From: Duganella sp. CF517
Lineage (GTDB): Bacteria; Pseudomonadota; Gammaproteobacteria; Burkholderiales; Burkholderiaceae_D
NCBI RefSeq assembly: GCF_900110275.1
Contig: NZ_FODC01000001.1
Coordinates: forward strand, 1,217,198 to 1,281,197
DNA: 64,000 bases
Direction: 5' to 3'
Shown here: positions 10,111 to 20,001 of the stretch, piece after piece
Layout of the letters: every line of letters begins with the position of its first letter
Numbering within the stretch: the first letter of the stretch is position 1
The notes under the pieces: generated by a model
What the model was told of the DNA's origin: nothing
The model's database searches: none
What the model saw: only the letters and a program-made list of their open reading frames with translations
Program-made: the position numbers and the translations under genes

Positions 10111-11028
10111 TTACTTCTTCGGCGCGGCCGGCGCCGACGGCGCGCCGCCGGTGCCCGAGCTCTTGAAGTACTTGAAGTAGTCCGAGCTCGAATCCATCAC
10201 CATCACGTCGCCGTGGTTCTTGAAGGTGGCGCGATAGGCTTCCAGGCTGCGATAGAACTTGTAGAACTCCGGATTGCGGCCGAACGCCTCGGCGTAGATG
10301 GCCGACGCCTTGGCGTCGCCCTCGCCGCGCATGGTTTCCGCTTCGCGATAGGCTTCGGCCAGGATCACGGCGCGCTGGCGGTCGGCGTCGGCGCGGATCT
10401 TCTCCGATTCGGCCGAACCGGTCGAACGCAGCTCGTTGGCCACGCGCAGGCGCTCGGCCTTCATGCGGTCGTACACCGAGTTGTTGATCTGCTCGACGTA
10501 TTCGACGCGCTTGAGGCGCACGTCGATGATCTCGACGCCGATCTGCGCCGCTTCCTGGACCACCTTGGTGCGGATCGCCTCCATCACCTTGCCGCGTTTG
10601 CCCGAAATGACTTCGCTAACGGTGTGCTTGGTGATTTCCTCGTTCAGCGCGGCCTTGACGATGACCGACATGCGGTCGCGCGCGCGGGTCTCGTCGCCGC
10701 CGAAGGTGACGTAGTACAGCTTGGCCTGGCCTTCGTTGCGGCCGATGCGCCACTTGACGAAGCTGTCGACCAGGATGTTCATCTTCTCGGCGGTGATGAA
10801 GCGCTCGGCGTCGGCCGACTCGATGGTCAGGATGCGGTTATCCAGGTACAGCACATTCTGGAACGGCGGCGGCAGTTTGAAATGCAGCCCCGGCTCGCGA
10901 ATGACTTCCTTGATCTGGCCCAGCGCGAAGACGATCGCGTACTTGCGCTGGTCGACCACGAACACCATCGACGACAGCAACAGCAGCACGACGAAAACAG
11001 CAATGAGGGAACTAGCTATGCGATTCAT
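10111..11028 (-). CDS. hflC: FtsH protease activity modulator HflC
   Basis: A 305-residue inner-membrane SPFH/band 7 protein that partners HflK in the periplasm to surround and restrain the FtsH protease. An N-terminal anchor (SLIAVFVVLLLLSSMVFVVD) is followed by the SPFH domain (YAIVFALGQIKEVIREPGLH, IQIGVEIIDVRLKRVEY in this region) and a long charged helix rich in Glu/Arg/Ala (about residues 190-260). Its start overlaps the hflK stop by one base. It is the last gene of the hfq-hflX-hflK-hflC run. Confidence 0.96.
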   Translation of the reverse strand: MNRIASSLIAVFVVLLLLSSMVFVVDQRKYAIVFALGQIKEVIREPGLHFKLPPPFQNVLYLDNRILTIESADAERFITAEKMNILVDSFVKWRIGRNEGQAKLYYVTFGGDETRARDRMSVIVKAALNEEITKHTVSEVISGKRGKVMEAIRTKVVQEAAQIGVEIIDVRLKRVEYVEQINNSVYDRMKAERLRVANELRSTGSAESEKIRADADRQRAVILAEAYREAETMRGEGDAKASAIYAEAFGRNPEFYKFYRSLEAYRATFKNHGDVMVMDSSSDYFKYFKSSGTGGAPSAPAAPKK

Positions 11029-12341
11029 TAACGACCCTCCCGGTCACGTCCGGACTCTCGCGAGCGCGAATCGCGCTGGCGGGTTACTTCAACCGATGGC
11101 ATGACCTCCGACGGCAAGGTGGCCACCGGTGGCGGCGAAGCCTGCGCCGCCCTGGCCTGGGCCGCGGTCGCGTCGGTCGCCGCCGCCTGGGCGATCAGCT
11201 TGTCCAACGGCAGATACAGCAGGTTGCTGCCGCTCTTGGCGTCGACCATCACCTTGCTGGCGCTCGAATAAATCTGCTGCATGGTTTCCAGATACATGCG
11301 GTCGCGCGTCACGCCCGGCGCCTTCTGGTACTCGGTCAGCACCTGCTTGAAGCGCGAGGCGTTACCGGTGGCGTTCTCGGTGACCATCGAGCGATAGGCT
11401 TCGGCCTCCTGCAGCAGGCGCGAAGCGTAGCCGCGCGCCTTTGGAATGACGTCGTTGGCGTAGGCCTGGCCTTCGTTCTTCTGGCGCTCCAGATCCTGTC
11501 CGGCCTTGACGGCGTCGTCGAAGGCGACTTGCACCTGCTCCGGCGGTTGCACCGCCTGCAGCGTCACGTTCGAAATGAGCACGCCCGAGGCGTAGCGGTC
11601 GAGAATCAGCTGCATCAGCTGCTGCGTCTCGTAGGCCACCTTGTCGCGGCCTTCGTACAGCACGTAGTCCATCTTGTTCTTGCCGACGATTTCGCGGATC
11701 GAGGTCTCGGCCACCTGGCGTACGGTGTCCTCCTCGTCGCGGTTGTTCATCAGCCAGGCCACCGGGTCCTTCAGCTTGAATTGCACGGCGAACTGCATGT
11801 CGATGATGTTTTCGTCGTCGGTCAGCATCAGCGATTCGCGCGCCTGCTTGTTCTTGACGTTGCCGCGGTAGCCGATTTCGACCATCCGCATCTGCGATAC
11901 CTTGACCGTCTCGTCGCTCTGGAACGGATACGGCCAGCGCCAGTTGAAACCGGAACCGGTGGTGTGGCTCACTTTACCGAAGGTGTAGACGATACCGGTC
12001 TGGCCCTCCTGCACGATGAACGAACCGCTGGCGAGCCAGATCAGCGCCGCGACGACGCCGATGGCGCCGGCCGTGGCGCGCATGCCGGCCATGTCGGGAC
12101 GCGGCGCGCCGGGACCGGCCGGGCCGCCGTTGTTCGGGCCCTCGGGACCCTTCTTCTGGCCGAAGAAGCTATTGAGGCGCTGATTGAAATCGCGCCACAG
12201 CTGCTCCATGTCGGGAGGGCCTTCGCCGGGCTTTTTGCCTTCGTTCGCTTGCGGCTCGCCGTCCTTCTTGTCCGAGCCCCAGCGGGGATCGTTCAGCGAC
12301 GGCTTGAGGCCAAGACGTTTCATAATTGAGGAGACACGCAT
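11028..12341 (-). CDS. hflK: FtsH protease activity modulator HflK
   Basis: A 437-residue partner of HflC. The first 90 residues are a hydrophilic Gly/Pro-rich cytoplasmic tail (FFGQKKGPEGPNNGGPAGPG). One membrane helix follows (GAIGVVAALIWLASGSFIV), then the SPFH domain (GQTGIVYTFGKVSHTTGSGF, DVIPKARGYASRLLQEAEAY) and a disordered Arg/Ser-rich C-terminus. The start codon overlaps the hflX stop (TGATG), indicating coupling. Confidence 0.96.
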   Translation of the reverse strand: MRVSSIMKRLGLKPSLNDPRWGSDKKDGEPQANEGKKPGEGPPDMEQLWRDFNQRLNSFFGQKKGPEGPNNGGPAGPGAPRPDMAGMRATAGAIGVVAALIWLASGSFIVQEGQTGIVYTFGKVSHTTGSGFNWRWPYPFQSDETVKVSQMRMVEIGYRGNVKNKQARESLMLTDDENIIDMQFAVQFKLKDPVAWLMNNRDEEDTVRQVAETSIREIVGKNKMDYVLYEGRDKVAYETQQLMQLILDRYASGVLISNVTLQAVQPPEQVQVAFDDAVKAGQDLERQKNEGQAYANDVIPKARGYASRLLQEAEAYRSMVTENATGNASRFKQVLTEYQKAPGVTRDRMYLETMQQIYSSASKVMVDAKSGSNLLYLPLDKLIAQAAATDATAAQARAAQASPPPVATLPSEVMPSVEVTRQRDSRSRESGRDREGR

Positions 12342-13585
12342 CAGTGTGATCCAACGTGATTAGGGGTGGGACTGCTATCTGCTTCCGAATCGGAGGCCGG
12401 GTCGGCGCCGCCGTCGGCTGCCTCGTCGTCGTCCGCTTGATCCGCTTGTTCGAATTCTTCCATGTCGCCAGTCGGGTAGGCCTGGTTCAGCCTTGCGCCG
12501 GGCGCCGCCTTGGCCCATTCGACCACCGCTTCGCGCAGCAGATCGACGCCCTGGCCGGTGCGCGCGCTGAGGAAAACGCGGGAAATTTTAGCATATTCAT
12601 CCCTTTCCACAGACGGCTCCAGGCCGGCCGCGTCGATCTTGTTCCACACCAGAATCTGCGGAATATGATCGGCGCCGATCTCCTTGAGCACCAGGTTGAC
12701 CTGCTCGATCTGCTCCATGCGCACCGGCGACGAGGCGTCGACGACGTGCAGCAGCAAATCGGCGTGGATGGTCTCTTCCAGCGTGGCGCGGAACGCCGCC
12801 ACCAGCTGGTGCGGCAGCTCGCGCACGAAACCGACGGTGTCCGAGAACACCACGTTGCCCACTTCCTGCCCCATGTAGACGCGGCGCGAGGTCGTGTCCA
12901 ACGTGGCGAACAACTGGTCGGCGACGTAGACGCCGGCCTTGGTCACCGCGTTGAACAAGGTCGATTTGCCGGCGTTGGTATAGCCGACCAGCGACACCGA
13001 GAACGTCTGGCTGCGTCCACGCGAACGGCGCTGCGTCTCGTGCTGCTTGCGCAGCTTGCCGAGGCGCGCGCGCAGGGCCTTGACCCGCTCGCCGATCAGC
13101 CGGCGGTCGGTTTCAAGCTGCGTCTCGCCCGGACCGCGCAAGCCGATACCGCCCTTTTGCCGTTCCAGGTGGGTCCAGCCGCGGATCAGGCGCGTGGCCA
13201 GATGCTGCAGCTGCGCCAGTTCCACCTGCAGCTTGCCCTCGTGGGAGGCGGCGCGCTGGGCGAAAATGTCGAGGATCAGGCTGGTACGGTCGAGCACCCG
13301 GATCTGCAGGCGCTTTTCCAGGTTGCGTTGCTGGGCCGGCGACAGCGCGTGGTTGAAGATGACGATTTCGATGGCGTGGTCGAGCACGGCCAGACCGATC
13401 TCGTCGGCCTTGCCGCTACCGACGAAATACGCCGCGTCAGGGGATGAACGCTTTGCCGTGATCGTCGTGACAGGCTCCGCGCCTGCTGAACGGGCCAGCA
13501 GTTGCAGTTCCTCGACGCTGGCGGCAAAGTCGCCCTGACCGAAATCGATACCGACTAGAGCTGCGCGCATAAGACGGTCAGGCAA
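12341..13585 (-). CDS. hflX: GTPase HflX
   Basis: A 414-residue ribosome-associated GTPase that rescues stalled ribosomes under stress. An N-terminal ribosome-binding domain (AALVGIDFGQGDFAASVEEL, IVIFNHALSPAQQRNLEKRL) precedes a glycine-rich linker (GGIGLRGPGETQLETDRRLI). The G domain shows GYTNAGKS, DTVGFVRELPHQLV and VWNKID. The acidic C-terminal tail, rich in Glu/Asp/Ala, is lineage-specific. Located 27 bp after hfq, as in many proteobacteria. Confidence 0.96.
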   Translation of the reverse strand: MPDRLMRAALVGIDFGQGDFAASVEELQLLARSAGAEPVTTITAKRSSPDAAYFVGSGKADEIGLAVLDHAIEIVIFNHALSPAQQRNLEKRLQIRVLDRTSLILDIFAQRAASHEGKLQVELAQLQHLATRLIRGWTHLERQKGGIGLRGPGETQLETDRRLIGERVKALRARLGKLRKQHETQRRSRGRSQTFSVSLVGYTNAGKSTLFNAVTKAGVYVADQLFATLDTTSRRVYMGQEVGNVVFSDTVGFVRELPHQLVAAFRATLEETIHADLLLHVVDASSPVRMEQIEQVNLVLKEIGADHIPQILVWNKIDAAGLEPSVERDEYAKISRVFLSARTGQGVDLLREAVVEWAKAAPGARLNQAYPTGDMEEFEQADQADDDEAADGGADPASDSEADSSPTPNHVGSH

Positions 13586-13612
13586 GTTGGGAAGAAGCCG
13601 AGATGCAAGCGC

Positions 13613-13849
13613 TTATTCCGCTTCGGATTCAATGTTGAGATTGACGGCGCGGGCCGGCACTACCGTGGAGATGGCGTGTTTGTAGACCATCTGGGTCACG
13701 GTGTTGCGCAGCAGTACGACGTACTGATCGAACGATTCAATGTGGCCCTGCAGCTTGATGCCGTTGACCAGATAGATCGAGACAGGAACATGCTCTTTGC
13801 GCAAGGCATTGAGGAATGGGTCTTGTAACAGTTGCCCTTTGTTGCTCAT
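13613..13849 (-). CDS. hfq: RNA chaperone Hfq
   Basis: A 78-residue Sm-like hexamer subunit that mediates sRNA-mRNA pairing. Visible are the Sm1 core [20 protein letters not shown], the [18 protein letters not shown] strand and the Sm2 motif [14 protein letters not shown]. Length is normal for betaproteobacteria, with a short C-terminal tail. A GGAGC ribosome-binding site precedes the ATG, and a promoter candidate lies in the 200-bp gap upstream. Confidence 0.98.
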   Translation of the reverse strand: MSNKGQLLQDPFLNALRKEHVPVSIYLVNGIKLQGHIESFDQYVVLLRNTVTQMVYKHAISTVVPARAVNLNIESEAE

Positions 13850-13971
13850 AACAGCTCCATTTTATGTTGTTGTGTTGGAATTGGAGGCGAAACGCTTAAT
13901 TTCAAGTACGTGGCCCAGCGAAAGTCAAATGATTTCCGCTGAAACACCGCTCGCCACGCCGGGAATGGTGC

Positions 13972-14000
13972 TTCTAAGCCACTGTAACCTGTTTTGACAA
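13972..14000 (-). promoter_or_regulatory. Candidate hfq promoter
   Basis: Minus strand: TTGTCA (complement of 13995-14000), a 17-bp spacer and TTAGAA (complement of 13972-13977), about 120 bp upstream of the hfq start. The -35 is good and the -10 is weak. A second possibility, TTGACT with its -35 near 13922-13927, exists closer to the gene. Confidence 0.35.
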
Positions 14001-14051
14001 TTTTTGCAGGGGAGTCCCGTACAAAAGAGCCAAAATTCTCTTATTTTTTTC

Positions 14052-15398
14052 TTATTTGGCGGGCGTCTTCGAGAACGGGTTTTTACCGGTGCGCAGCTCG
14101 ATGCGCAACGGCGTGCCGACCAGCTGGAACGTGTCGCGGAAATGTTTTTCCAGATAACGCTTGTACGGCTCGCCGACGGCGTCCAGGGCGTTGCCGTGGA
14201 TAACGATCACCGGCGGATTCATGCCGCCCTGGTGCGCATAGCGCAGCTTCGGACGGATCGACCCCTTGCGGCGCGGCTCCTGCTTTTCCACCGCCTCGAT
14301 CAGCGCGCGCGTCAGCTTCGGCGTCGACAGGTTGGCCGTGGCGGCGGCGTAGGCCGCGTCGACCGACTTCATCAGCGGGCCGATGCCCTGCGATTTCAAC
14401 GCCGAGATGAAGTGCATCTTGGCGAACGACAGGAAGTCGAGCTTGCGGTCGATATCGATCTTGATCTCGTCGCGCTCGTCGGTGCGCAAGCCGTCCCACT
14501 TGTTGACGGCGATCACCAGCGCGCGGCCCGTCTCGAGCACGAAGCCGGCGATGTGGGCGTCCTGCTCGGAGATGTCCTGCTGGGCGTCGAGCATCAGCAC
14601 GACCACGTTGGCCTCCGAGATCGACTGCAGCGTTTTGACCACCGAGAATTTCTCGATCGCCTCGAACACCTTGCCGCGGCGGCGGATGCCGGCCGTGTCG
14701 ATCAGGGTGTACTGCTTGCCTTCGCGCTCGAACGGAATCTCGATCGAATCGCGGGTGGTGCCTGGCATGTCGAAAGCGATGACGCGCTCTTCGCCGACCA
14801 GCGTGTTGATCAGGGTCGACTTGCCCACGTTCGGGCGGCCCACCAGCGCGATCTTGATGCCGTGGTCGGCGCGCCCCAGTTCCTCGGGGTCGTCCGGACG
14901 CTGGGCGAAGGCCAGGTCGAGCGCCTCCTCCACCAGGTCGGCGACGCCGTCGCCGTGGGCCGACGAGATCGAGTACGGCTCGCCCAGTCCCAGCTCGTAG
15001 AACTCGGCGACGACGGCGGTGTAGCGCATGCCCTCGGACTTGTTCACGACCAGCATGACCGGACGGCCGCTTTTACGCAGGAAGTCGGTGATGGTTTTGT
15101 CATGCGGCGTCAGGCCCTGGCGGCCGTCGACCAGGAAGACGACCAGGTCGGCTTCGGCCACGGCCTGCTTGGTCTGCTTGGCCATCTGATGCATGATGCC
15201 TTCCTTGGCGACCGGCTCGAAGCCGCCCGTGTCGATGACGAGGAAGGGACGTTCGCCGACACGGCCCTCGCCATAGTGACGATCCCGCGTCAACCCAGGC
15301 AAGTCCGCCACCAGCGCATCGCGCGAGCGGGTCAGACGATTAAACAAGGTCGATTTCCCTACATTGGGTCGACCCACTAGTGCGATTACCGGCTTCAT
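14052..15398 (-). CDS. der: Ribosome biogenesis GTPase Der (EngA)
   Basis: A 448-residue double-GTPase needed for 50S subunit assembly. Two G domains are plain, each with [10 protein letters not shown], one at the N-terminus and one near residue 185. G3 DTGGFE and [10 protein letters not shown]4 NKSEG and NKWDG also show. The C-terminal KH-like domain covers about 365-440 ([20 protein letters not shown]). It follows bamB by four bases. The order hisS-yfgM-bamB-der is conserved across proteobacteria. Confidence 0.97.
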   Translation of the reverse strand: MKPVIALVGRPNVGKSTLFNRLTRSRDALVADLPGLTRDRHYGEGRVGERPFLVIDTGGFEPVAKEGIMHQMAKQTKQAVAEADLVVFLVDGRQGLTPHDKTITDFLRKSGRPVMLVVNKSEGMRYTAVVAEFYELGLGEPYSISSAHGDGVADLVEEALDLAFAQRPDDPEELGRADHGIKIALVGRPNVGKSTLINTLVGEERVIAFDMPGTTRDSIEIPFEREGKQYTLIDTAGIRRRGKVFEAIEKFSVVKTLQSISEANVVVLMLDAQQDISEQDAHIAGFVLETGRALVIAVNKWDGLRTDERDEIKIDIDRKLDFLSFAKMHFISALKSQGIGPLMKSVDAAYAAATANLSTPKLTRALIEAVEKQEPRRKGSIRPKLRYAHQGGMNPPVIVIHGNALDAVGEPYKRYLEKHFRDTFQLVGTPLRIELRTGKNPFSKTPAK

Positions 15399-15402
15399 TG
15401 TA

Positions 15403-16539
15403 TTACTCGACCGCGAGAGCGGTCACTGTCCCTGATTGGGTTTGAAAAATCAAATTCGCGCCGGCGATGACGGGGTCCGATTGGATCGGGCTTCCGTCGG
15501 TCGCGGCACGACCTATGTACGAACCATCTTCCCGCGACAGGAAGTGGACGTAGCCCTGGTAGTCGCCAACGGCCACAGCGCGGCCGAACGACACGGGGGT
15601 CGACAGGCGGCGATACGACATCTTGTCGTTCTTCCAGGCGTTGCCGCCGCTTTCGCGGCTGTAGGCTGCAACTTCGCCTTTGTCGTCGGAGACGAATACA
15701 AAACGCTGGTCCACCGCCACGCCCACGTCGGACGAAGTCGGCTTGCTCCAGTGCGGCGCGCCGTTGGTGGCGTCGAAGCAGGCCACGCGGCCCTGGTACG
15801 ACACGGCGCAGACATCTTTTTCGAAGATCACCGGGGTGCCGGCGATGTCGGTCACGCGTTCCAGCTCGGTCGCGCCGCGCGGCTCGCCGACCACCAGCTC
15901 GAAGCGCTGCAGGCCGCCGGCCAGCGCCAGCACCAGCAGCTTGCCGCCCGGCTGGGCCACGTACACATTGGGGCCGTTGATGGCCATGCCCGGCGCGTTG
16001 CGCAGGGTCAGGGCCGGCGTGGTGCGCGCCACGCTCCATTTTTTGACGCCGGTCTTGGCGTCGTAGGCGGTAATCAGGTTGTCGACGCTGCGCACCACCA
16101 CCACGCCGCCGCCGACCACCGGGGACGACAGCACTTCGCTGCTGGCCTGGCCCTTCCACAGTTCCTTGCCGTTGGCGTCATAGGCCAGGATCACGCCCTT
16201 TTTGCCGCCGACGACGACCGTTTCACCGTCGCTGCCGACGCCGGCGGTCAGGTCGACGCCGGTCTTGATGCGCCACGCCTCCTTGCCGGTGGCCGCGTCC
16301 AGGCGCGCCAGCACGCCGTCGCCATCGGCCACGTAGACGTGCTCGCCGACGACGGCCGGCGTGAAGACGGCGGTGCCGGCCTTGTTCATCGAGTACTTCC
16401 ACACGGTCTTGGGCACCATGCCGCCCTTGAGCTCCACCAGCGGCGCCGGCTGGTTCTTGGTGTCTTTCGAACCAAACAAGGAACAACCGGCCAACATCGC
16501 GAACACACTTGCAGCAATAACTTTTTCGGTAATACGCAT
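15403..16539 (-). CDS. bamB: Outer membrane protein assembly factor BamB (lipoprotein)
   Basis: A 378-residue periplasmic lipoprotein of the BAM complex that inserts beta-barrel proteins. The signal peptide ends in the lipobox LAGC with Cys19 as the lipidated residue. The rest is an eight-bladed PQQ-type propeller with repeated Ala/Asp/Gly and Trp signatures ([66 protein letters not shown]). Sits between yfgM and der. Confidence 0.95.
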   Translation of the reverse strand: MRITEKVIAASVFAMLAGCSLFGSKDTKNQPAPLVELKGGMVPKTVWKYSMNKAGTAVFTPAVVGEHVYVADGDGVLARLDAATGKEAWRIKTGVDLTAGVGSDGETVVVGGKKGVILAYDANGKELWKGQASSEVLSSPVVGGGVVVVRSVDNLITAYDAKTGVKKWSVARTTPALTLRNAPGMAINGPNVYVAQPGGKLLVLALAGGLQRFELVVGEPRGATELERVTDIAGTPVIFEKDVCAVSYQGRVACFDATNGAPHWSKPTSSDVGVAVDQRFVFVSDDKGEVAAYSRESGGNAWKNDKMSYRRLSTPVSFGRAVAVGDYQGYVHFLSREDGSYIGRAATDGSPIQSDPVIAGANLIFQTQSGTVTALAVE

Positions 16540-16611
16540 TTTTTAACCTTGATCTGGAGAGCTAAGCGGGCGCCGTGGCGCCCTTGCGGCATGACGTCGT
16601 GACGGCGTCAA

Positions 16612-17277
16612 TCAGGCGGCGCTTTTGGCGTCCTTGGCTTCGGCCGGCACGGAGCCGCCGATGGCCTCGAACTTCAGCTGGATCAGCTGGCGGCCCGGGT
16701 TTTTCTTGTCGGTCGCGTCCAGCGCGGCCTGGTAGGCGGCGCGGGCTTCGGCGATCTTGTTTTGCGCGGCCAGGATGTCGCCCTTGCGGTCGGCGACGGC
16801 GCCGGCGAACTGCGGCGCCACATCGCCCGACAACGCCTTCAGCGCTTCGTCGTAGGCTTTTTCGTCGAGCAGGATGCCGGCCAGGCGAATCTTGGCCAGG
16901 GCCTTGAATTCGTCGGCGCCATGGTCGATCGCCCACTGCAGCTGCGCCTTGGCCGACTTGACGTCGTTGGCGTCGAAGCTGCTCTTGGCCGCCACCAGCG
17001 CGGCCATCGGCGCGTAGGTGGTGTTGCCGAACTTCGATTGCATGTCGCCGGCGGCGCGCAGCACCTTGGCGTTGTCCTTGGCTTGCACGGCCGTTTGCAG
17101 TTCCTCATACAGCGCCGAGGCCTGGTTCGATTGGTTGCGCTGGTAGTAGTTCCAACCCGCCCAGCCGGAATAGGCGGCCAGGCAGGCGATCAGCACCCAC
17201 GAGGCCAGGTTGCCGTATTTTTCCCACCAAGCTTTAAGAGTAGCGAGTTGTTCTTGTTCTTCGAGATCGTATGCCAT
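16612..17277 (-). CDS. YfgM-like membrane-anchored tetratricopeptide protein
   Basis: A 221-residue single-pass inner-membrane protein. The N-terminus MAYDLEEQEQLATLKAWWEK is cytoplasmic and is followed by an anchor (WVLIACLAAYSGWAGWNYY, about residues 26-44). The periplasmic part has TPR-like helices (SALYEELQTAVQAKDNAKVL, MAALVAAKSSFDANDVKSAK, LAGILLDEKAYDEALKALSG). E. coli YfgM works with the PpiD chaperone at the Sec translocon. Position between hisS and bamB supports orthology. Confidence 0.9.
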   Translation of the reverse strand: MAYDLEEQEQLATLKAWWEKYGNLASWVLIACLAAYSGWAGWNYYQRNQSNQASALYEELQTAVQAKDNAKVLRAAGDMQSKFGNTTYAPMAALVAAKSSFDANDVKSAKAQLQWAIDHGADEFKALAKIRLAGILLDEKAYDEALKALSGDVAPQFAGAVADRKGDILAAQNKIAEARAAYQAALDATDKKNPGRQLIQLKFEAIGGSVPAEAKDAKSAA

Positions 17278-17347
17278 GTCAGTTCGTCTGCTAGAGGATT
17301 AATGAATGCGTTTTAATAAAACCGCTCGGTGTCAGCCTGGTTGCGGC

Positions 17348-18691
17348 TTAGTGATTGCAATGCTCGTCGTGCACGTGGTGGTGGTGATCGCCGCTGCCGG
17401 TGATCTGGTCGACCAGGAAATCGACGACGTCGTCGAACGGCACCGTCGACTGCTGCATGTCGCCCTCCTCCGCGCGCATCGCCTTGACGGTGGCGGTGTG
17501 CTTGGCCACTTCGTCTTCGCCGATGATGACGGCGAACGAAGCGCCGCTGCCGTCGGCCTTCTTCATCTGCGTCTTGAAGCTGCCGGCACCGTTGGCGGTC
17601 GAGGCGTGCATGACCACATCGAGGCCGGCGTCGCGGATACGCTCGCCCAGCACGAAGGCCTGCATCTGCGCGGCCTCGCCCTGGTGCACCAGGTAGACGT
17701 CGCACTGGTTCGGTTGTTCCGGCTCGCCGGCTTCCTTCATCAGTTCCAGCAGGCGCTCGATGCCCATGGCGAAACCGACGGCGGGCGTCGGCTTGCCGCC
17801 GAACGACGCGATCAGCGGGTCGTAACGGCCGCCGGCGCACACGGTGCCCTGCGAGCCCAGTGCGTCGGTGACCCATTCGAACACGGTGCGGTTGTAGTAA
17901 TCGAGGCCGCGCACCAGGCGGTTGTTGATCACGTAGGGGATGTTGTTGTGGTCGAGGATCTTGCGCACGCCGTTGAAGTGGGCCAGCGACTCCTCGCCCA
18001 GGTATTCCATCAGCTTGGGCGCGCCGTCGACCATCTCCTGCATCGCCGGATTCTTGGTGTCGAGGATGCGCAGCGGGTTGCTGTGCAGGCGGCGCTTGGC
18101 TTCGGCGTCGAGGATGTCCTCGTGCTTTTCCAGGTAGGCGATCAGGTCGACGCGGTGGCGCGCGCGCTCTTCGGCGTCGCCGATCGAGTTCAGTTCGAGG
18201 CGGATGTTTTCCAGCCCCAGGTCGTCCCACAGGCGGCGACACATCATGATCAGTTCCGCGTCGATATCCGGGCCGTTGAAGCCGACGGCTTCGCAGCCGA
18301 ACTGGTAGAACTGGCGATAGCGGCCGCGCTGCGGACGCTCGTGGCGGAACATCGGGCCGGTGTACCACAGGCGCTTGGGGCCTTCGTAGACCAGATTGTG
18401 CTCGATCACCGCGCGCACCGCGCCGGCCGTGCCTTCGGGGCGCAGGGTCAGCTCGTCGCCGTTCATCGAATCGGTGAACGAGTACATTTCCTTCTCGACG
18501 ATGTCGGTGACGGCGCCGATGGCGCGCTTGAACAGCGCGGTGTCTTCGACGATCGGCGTGCGGATCTGCTGGAAGCCATAGCTTTGCACCACCGATTGCG
18601 CGGTGTTTTCAAACAGCTGCCACATATGCGAATCGGTCGGCAGGATATCGTTCATGCCTTTGACGGCGGTGATCTTTTCAGTTTTGGACAT
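17348..18691 (-). CDS. hisS: Histidine--tRNA ligase with a His-rich C-terminal tail
   Basis: A 447-residue class II aminoacyl-tRNA synthetase that charges tRNA-His. Motif 2 is [19 protein letters not shown], the histidine-specific region is [15 protein letters not shown], and motif 3 includes [14 protein letters not shown]. The HGTP anticodon-binding domain ends near residue 435. The C-terminus then carries [13 protein letters not shown], seven histidines and one cysteine in thirteen residues, which is not part of the core fold and could bind metal ions. The start overlaps the ispG end by 14 bp, so the two are coupled. Confidence 0.96.
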   Translation of the reverse strand: MSKTEKITAVKGMNDILPTDSHMWQLFENTAQSVVQSYGFQQIRTPIVEDTALFKRAIGAVTDIVEKEMYSFTDSMNGDELTLRPEGTAGAVRAVIEHNLVYEGPKRLWYTGPMFRHERPQRGRYRQFYQFGCEAVGFNGPDIDAELIMMCRRLWDDLGLENIRLELNSIGDAEERARHRVDLIAYLEKHEDILDAEAKRRLHSNPLRILDTKNPAMQEMVDGAPKLMEYLGEESLAHFNGVRKILDHNNIPYVINNRLVRGLDYYNRTVFEWVTDALGSQGTVCAGGRYDPLIASFGGKPTPAVGFAMGIERLLELMKEAGEPEQPNQCDVYLVHQGEAAQMQAFVLGERIRDAGLDVVMHASTANGAGSFKTQMKKADGSGASFAVIIGEDEVAKHTATVKAMRAEEGDMQQSTVPFDDVVDFLVDQITGSGDHHHHVHDEHCNH

Positions 18692-19949
18692 ATTCTTTAC
18701 TGTAGTTCTTCTTAACGTAATTCAGGACGATCTCTTGAAATTCCTCGACGATGCGCTCACCGCGCAGGGTCGCGAACTTGGCGCCGTCGACGAACACCGG
18801 CGCCGCCGGCGACTCGCCGGTGCCCGGCAAACTGATGCCGATGTTGGCGTGCTTCGATTCGCCCGGGCCGTTGACGATGCAGCCCATGACGGCCACGTTC
18901 ATCGCCTCCACGCCCGGATAGGTCTTTTTCCACTCCGGCATCGAGTCGCGCAGATAGGTCTGGATGTTGTCGGCCAGTTCCTGGAACGTGGTCGAGGTGG
19001 TGCGGCCGCAACCCGGGCACGCGATCACCATCGGCGTGAATTTGCGCAGGCCCATGGTCTGCAAAATCTCCTGGCCGACCACCACTTCCTTGGTGCGGTC
19101 GCCGCCCGGTTCCGGCGTCAGCGAAATGCGGATGGTGTCGCCGATGCCCTCTTGCAGCAGCACCGACAACGCCGCCGTCGAGGCGACGATGCCCTTGCTG
19201 CCCATGCCGGCCTCGGTCAGGCCCAGGTGCAGCGGGTAGTCGCAGCGCTTGGCCAGCTCGCGGTAGACGGCGATCAAATCCTGCACGCCCGAGACTTTAC
19301 ACGACAGGATGATCTTGTCGCGGCCCAGGCCCAGTTCCTCGGCGCGCACGGCGTTTTCGATGGCGGAGGTGATCAGCGCCTCGTACATCACCGCCTGCGC
19401 GCTCCACGGCTCGGCGCGGCCGGCGTTTTCGTCCATGATGCGCGCCAGCAGCGCCTGATCCAGGCTGCCCCAGTTGACGCCGATGCGCACCGGCTTGTCG
19501 TAGCGCGCGGCCACTTCGATCATCTGCGCGAACTGCGTATCGCGCTTGGCGCCCTTGCCGACGTTGCCCGGATTGATGCGGTATTTCGACAGCGCCTTGG
19601 CGCATTCCGGATAATCGTTGAGCAAGGTGTGGCCGTTGTAGTGGAAGTCGCCCACCAGCGGCACGTCCACGTCCATCTTGTCCAATTGTTCGCGGATGTA
19701 CGGCACCGCCTCGGCGGCCTCGGGACGGTCCACCGTCAGGCGCACCAGCTCCGAACCGGCGCGCGCCAGGTCGCGGATCTGGATCGCGGTCTCGATCGCG
19801 TTGGCGGTATCGGTGTTGGTCATCGACTGCACCACCACCGGGGCGTCGCCGCCGACCCAGATCTTGCGCTGGCCGTGCGCGACCAGCACGCTGCGGCTGG
19901 CGCGGCGATTCGACGGTCCCGAAGGAATAGCTGTTTGCGTAGAAGACAT
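18678..19949 (-). CDS. ispG: 4-hydroxy-3-methylbut-2-enyl diphosphate synthase
   Basis: A 423-residue iron-sulfur enzyme of the non-mevalonate isoprenoid pathway, converting MEcPP to HMBPP. The N-terminal TIM barrel shows [19 protein letters not shown] and [20 protein letters not shown]. The [4Fe-4S] ligands lie in [10 protein letters not shown] and [19 protein letters not shown]. Length is typical of the betaproteobacterial form. It lies between rodZ and hisS, the usual proteobacterial arrangement. Confidence 0.96.
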   Translation of the reverse strand: MSSTQTAIPSGPSNRRASRSVLVAHGQRKIWVGGDAPVVVQSMTNTDTANAIETAIQIRDLARAGSELVRLTVDRPEAAEAVPYIREQLDKMDVDVPLVGDFHYNGHTLLNDYPECAKALSKYRINPGNVGKGAKRDTQFAQMIEVAARYDKPVRIGVNWGSLDQALLARIMDENAGRAEPWSAQAVMYEALITSAIENAVRAEELGLGRDKIILSCKVSGVQDLIAVYRELAKRCDYPLHLGLTEAGMGSKGIVASTAALSVLLQEGIGDTIRISLTPEPGGDRTKEVVVGQEILQTMGLRKFTPMVIACPGCGRTTSTTFQELADNIQTYLRDSMPEWKKTYPGVEAMNVAVMGCIVNGPGESKHANIGISLPGTGESPAAPVFVDGAKFATLRGERIVEEFQEIVLNYVKKNYSKEYVQN

Positions 19950-20001
19950 GGCTGTTTGCTCGTGCTGGCTGGTTTAACTTGTTGACTACTTGCTGACTAA
20001 A

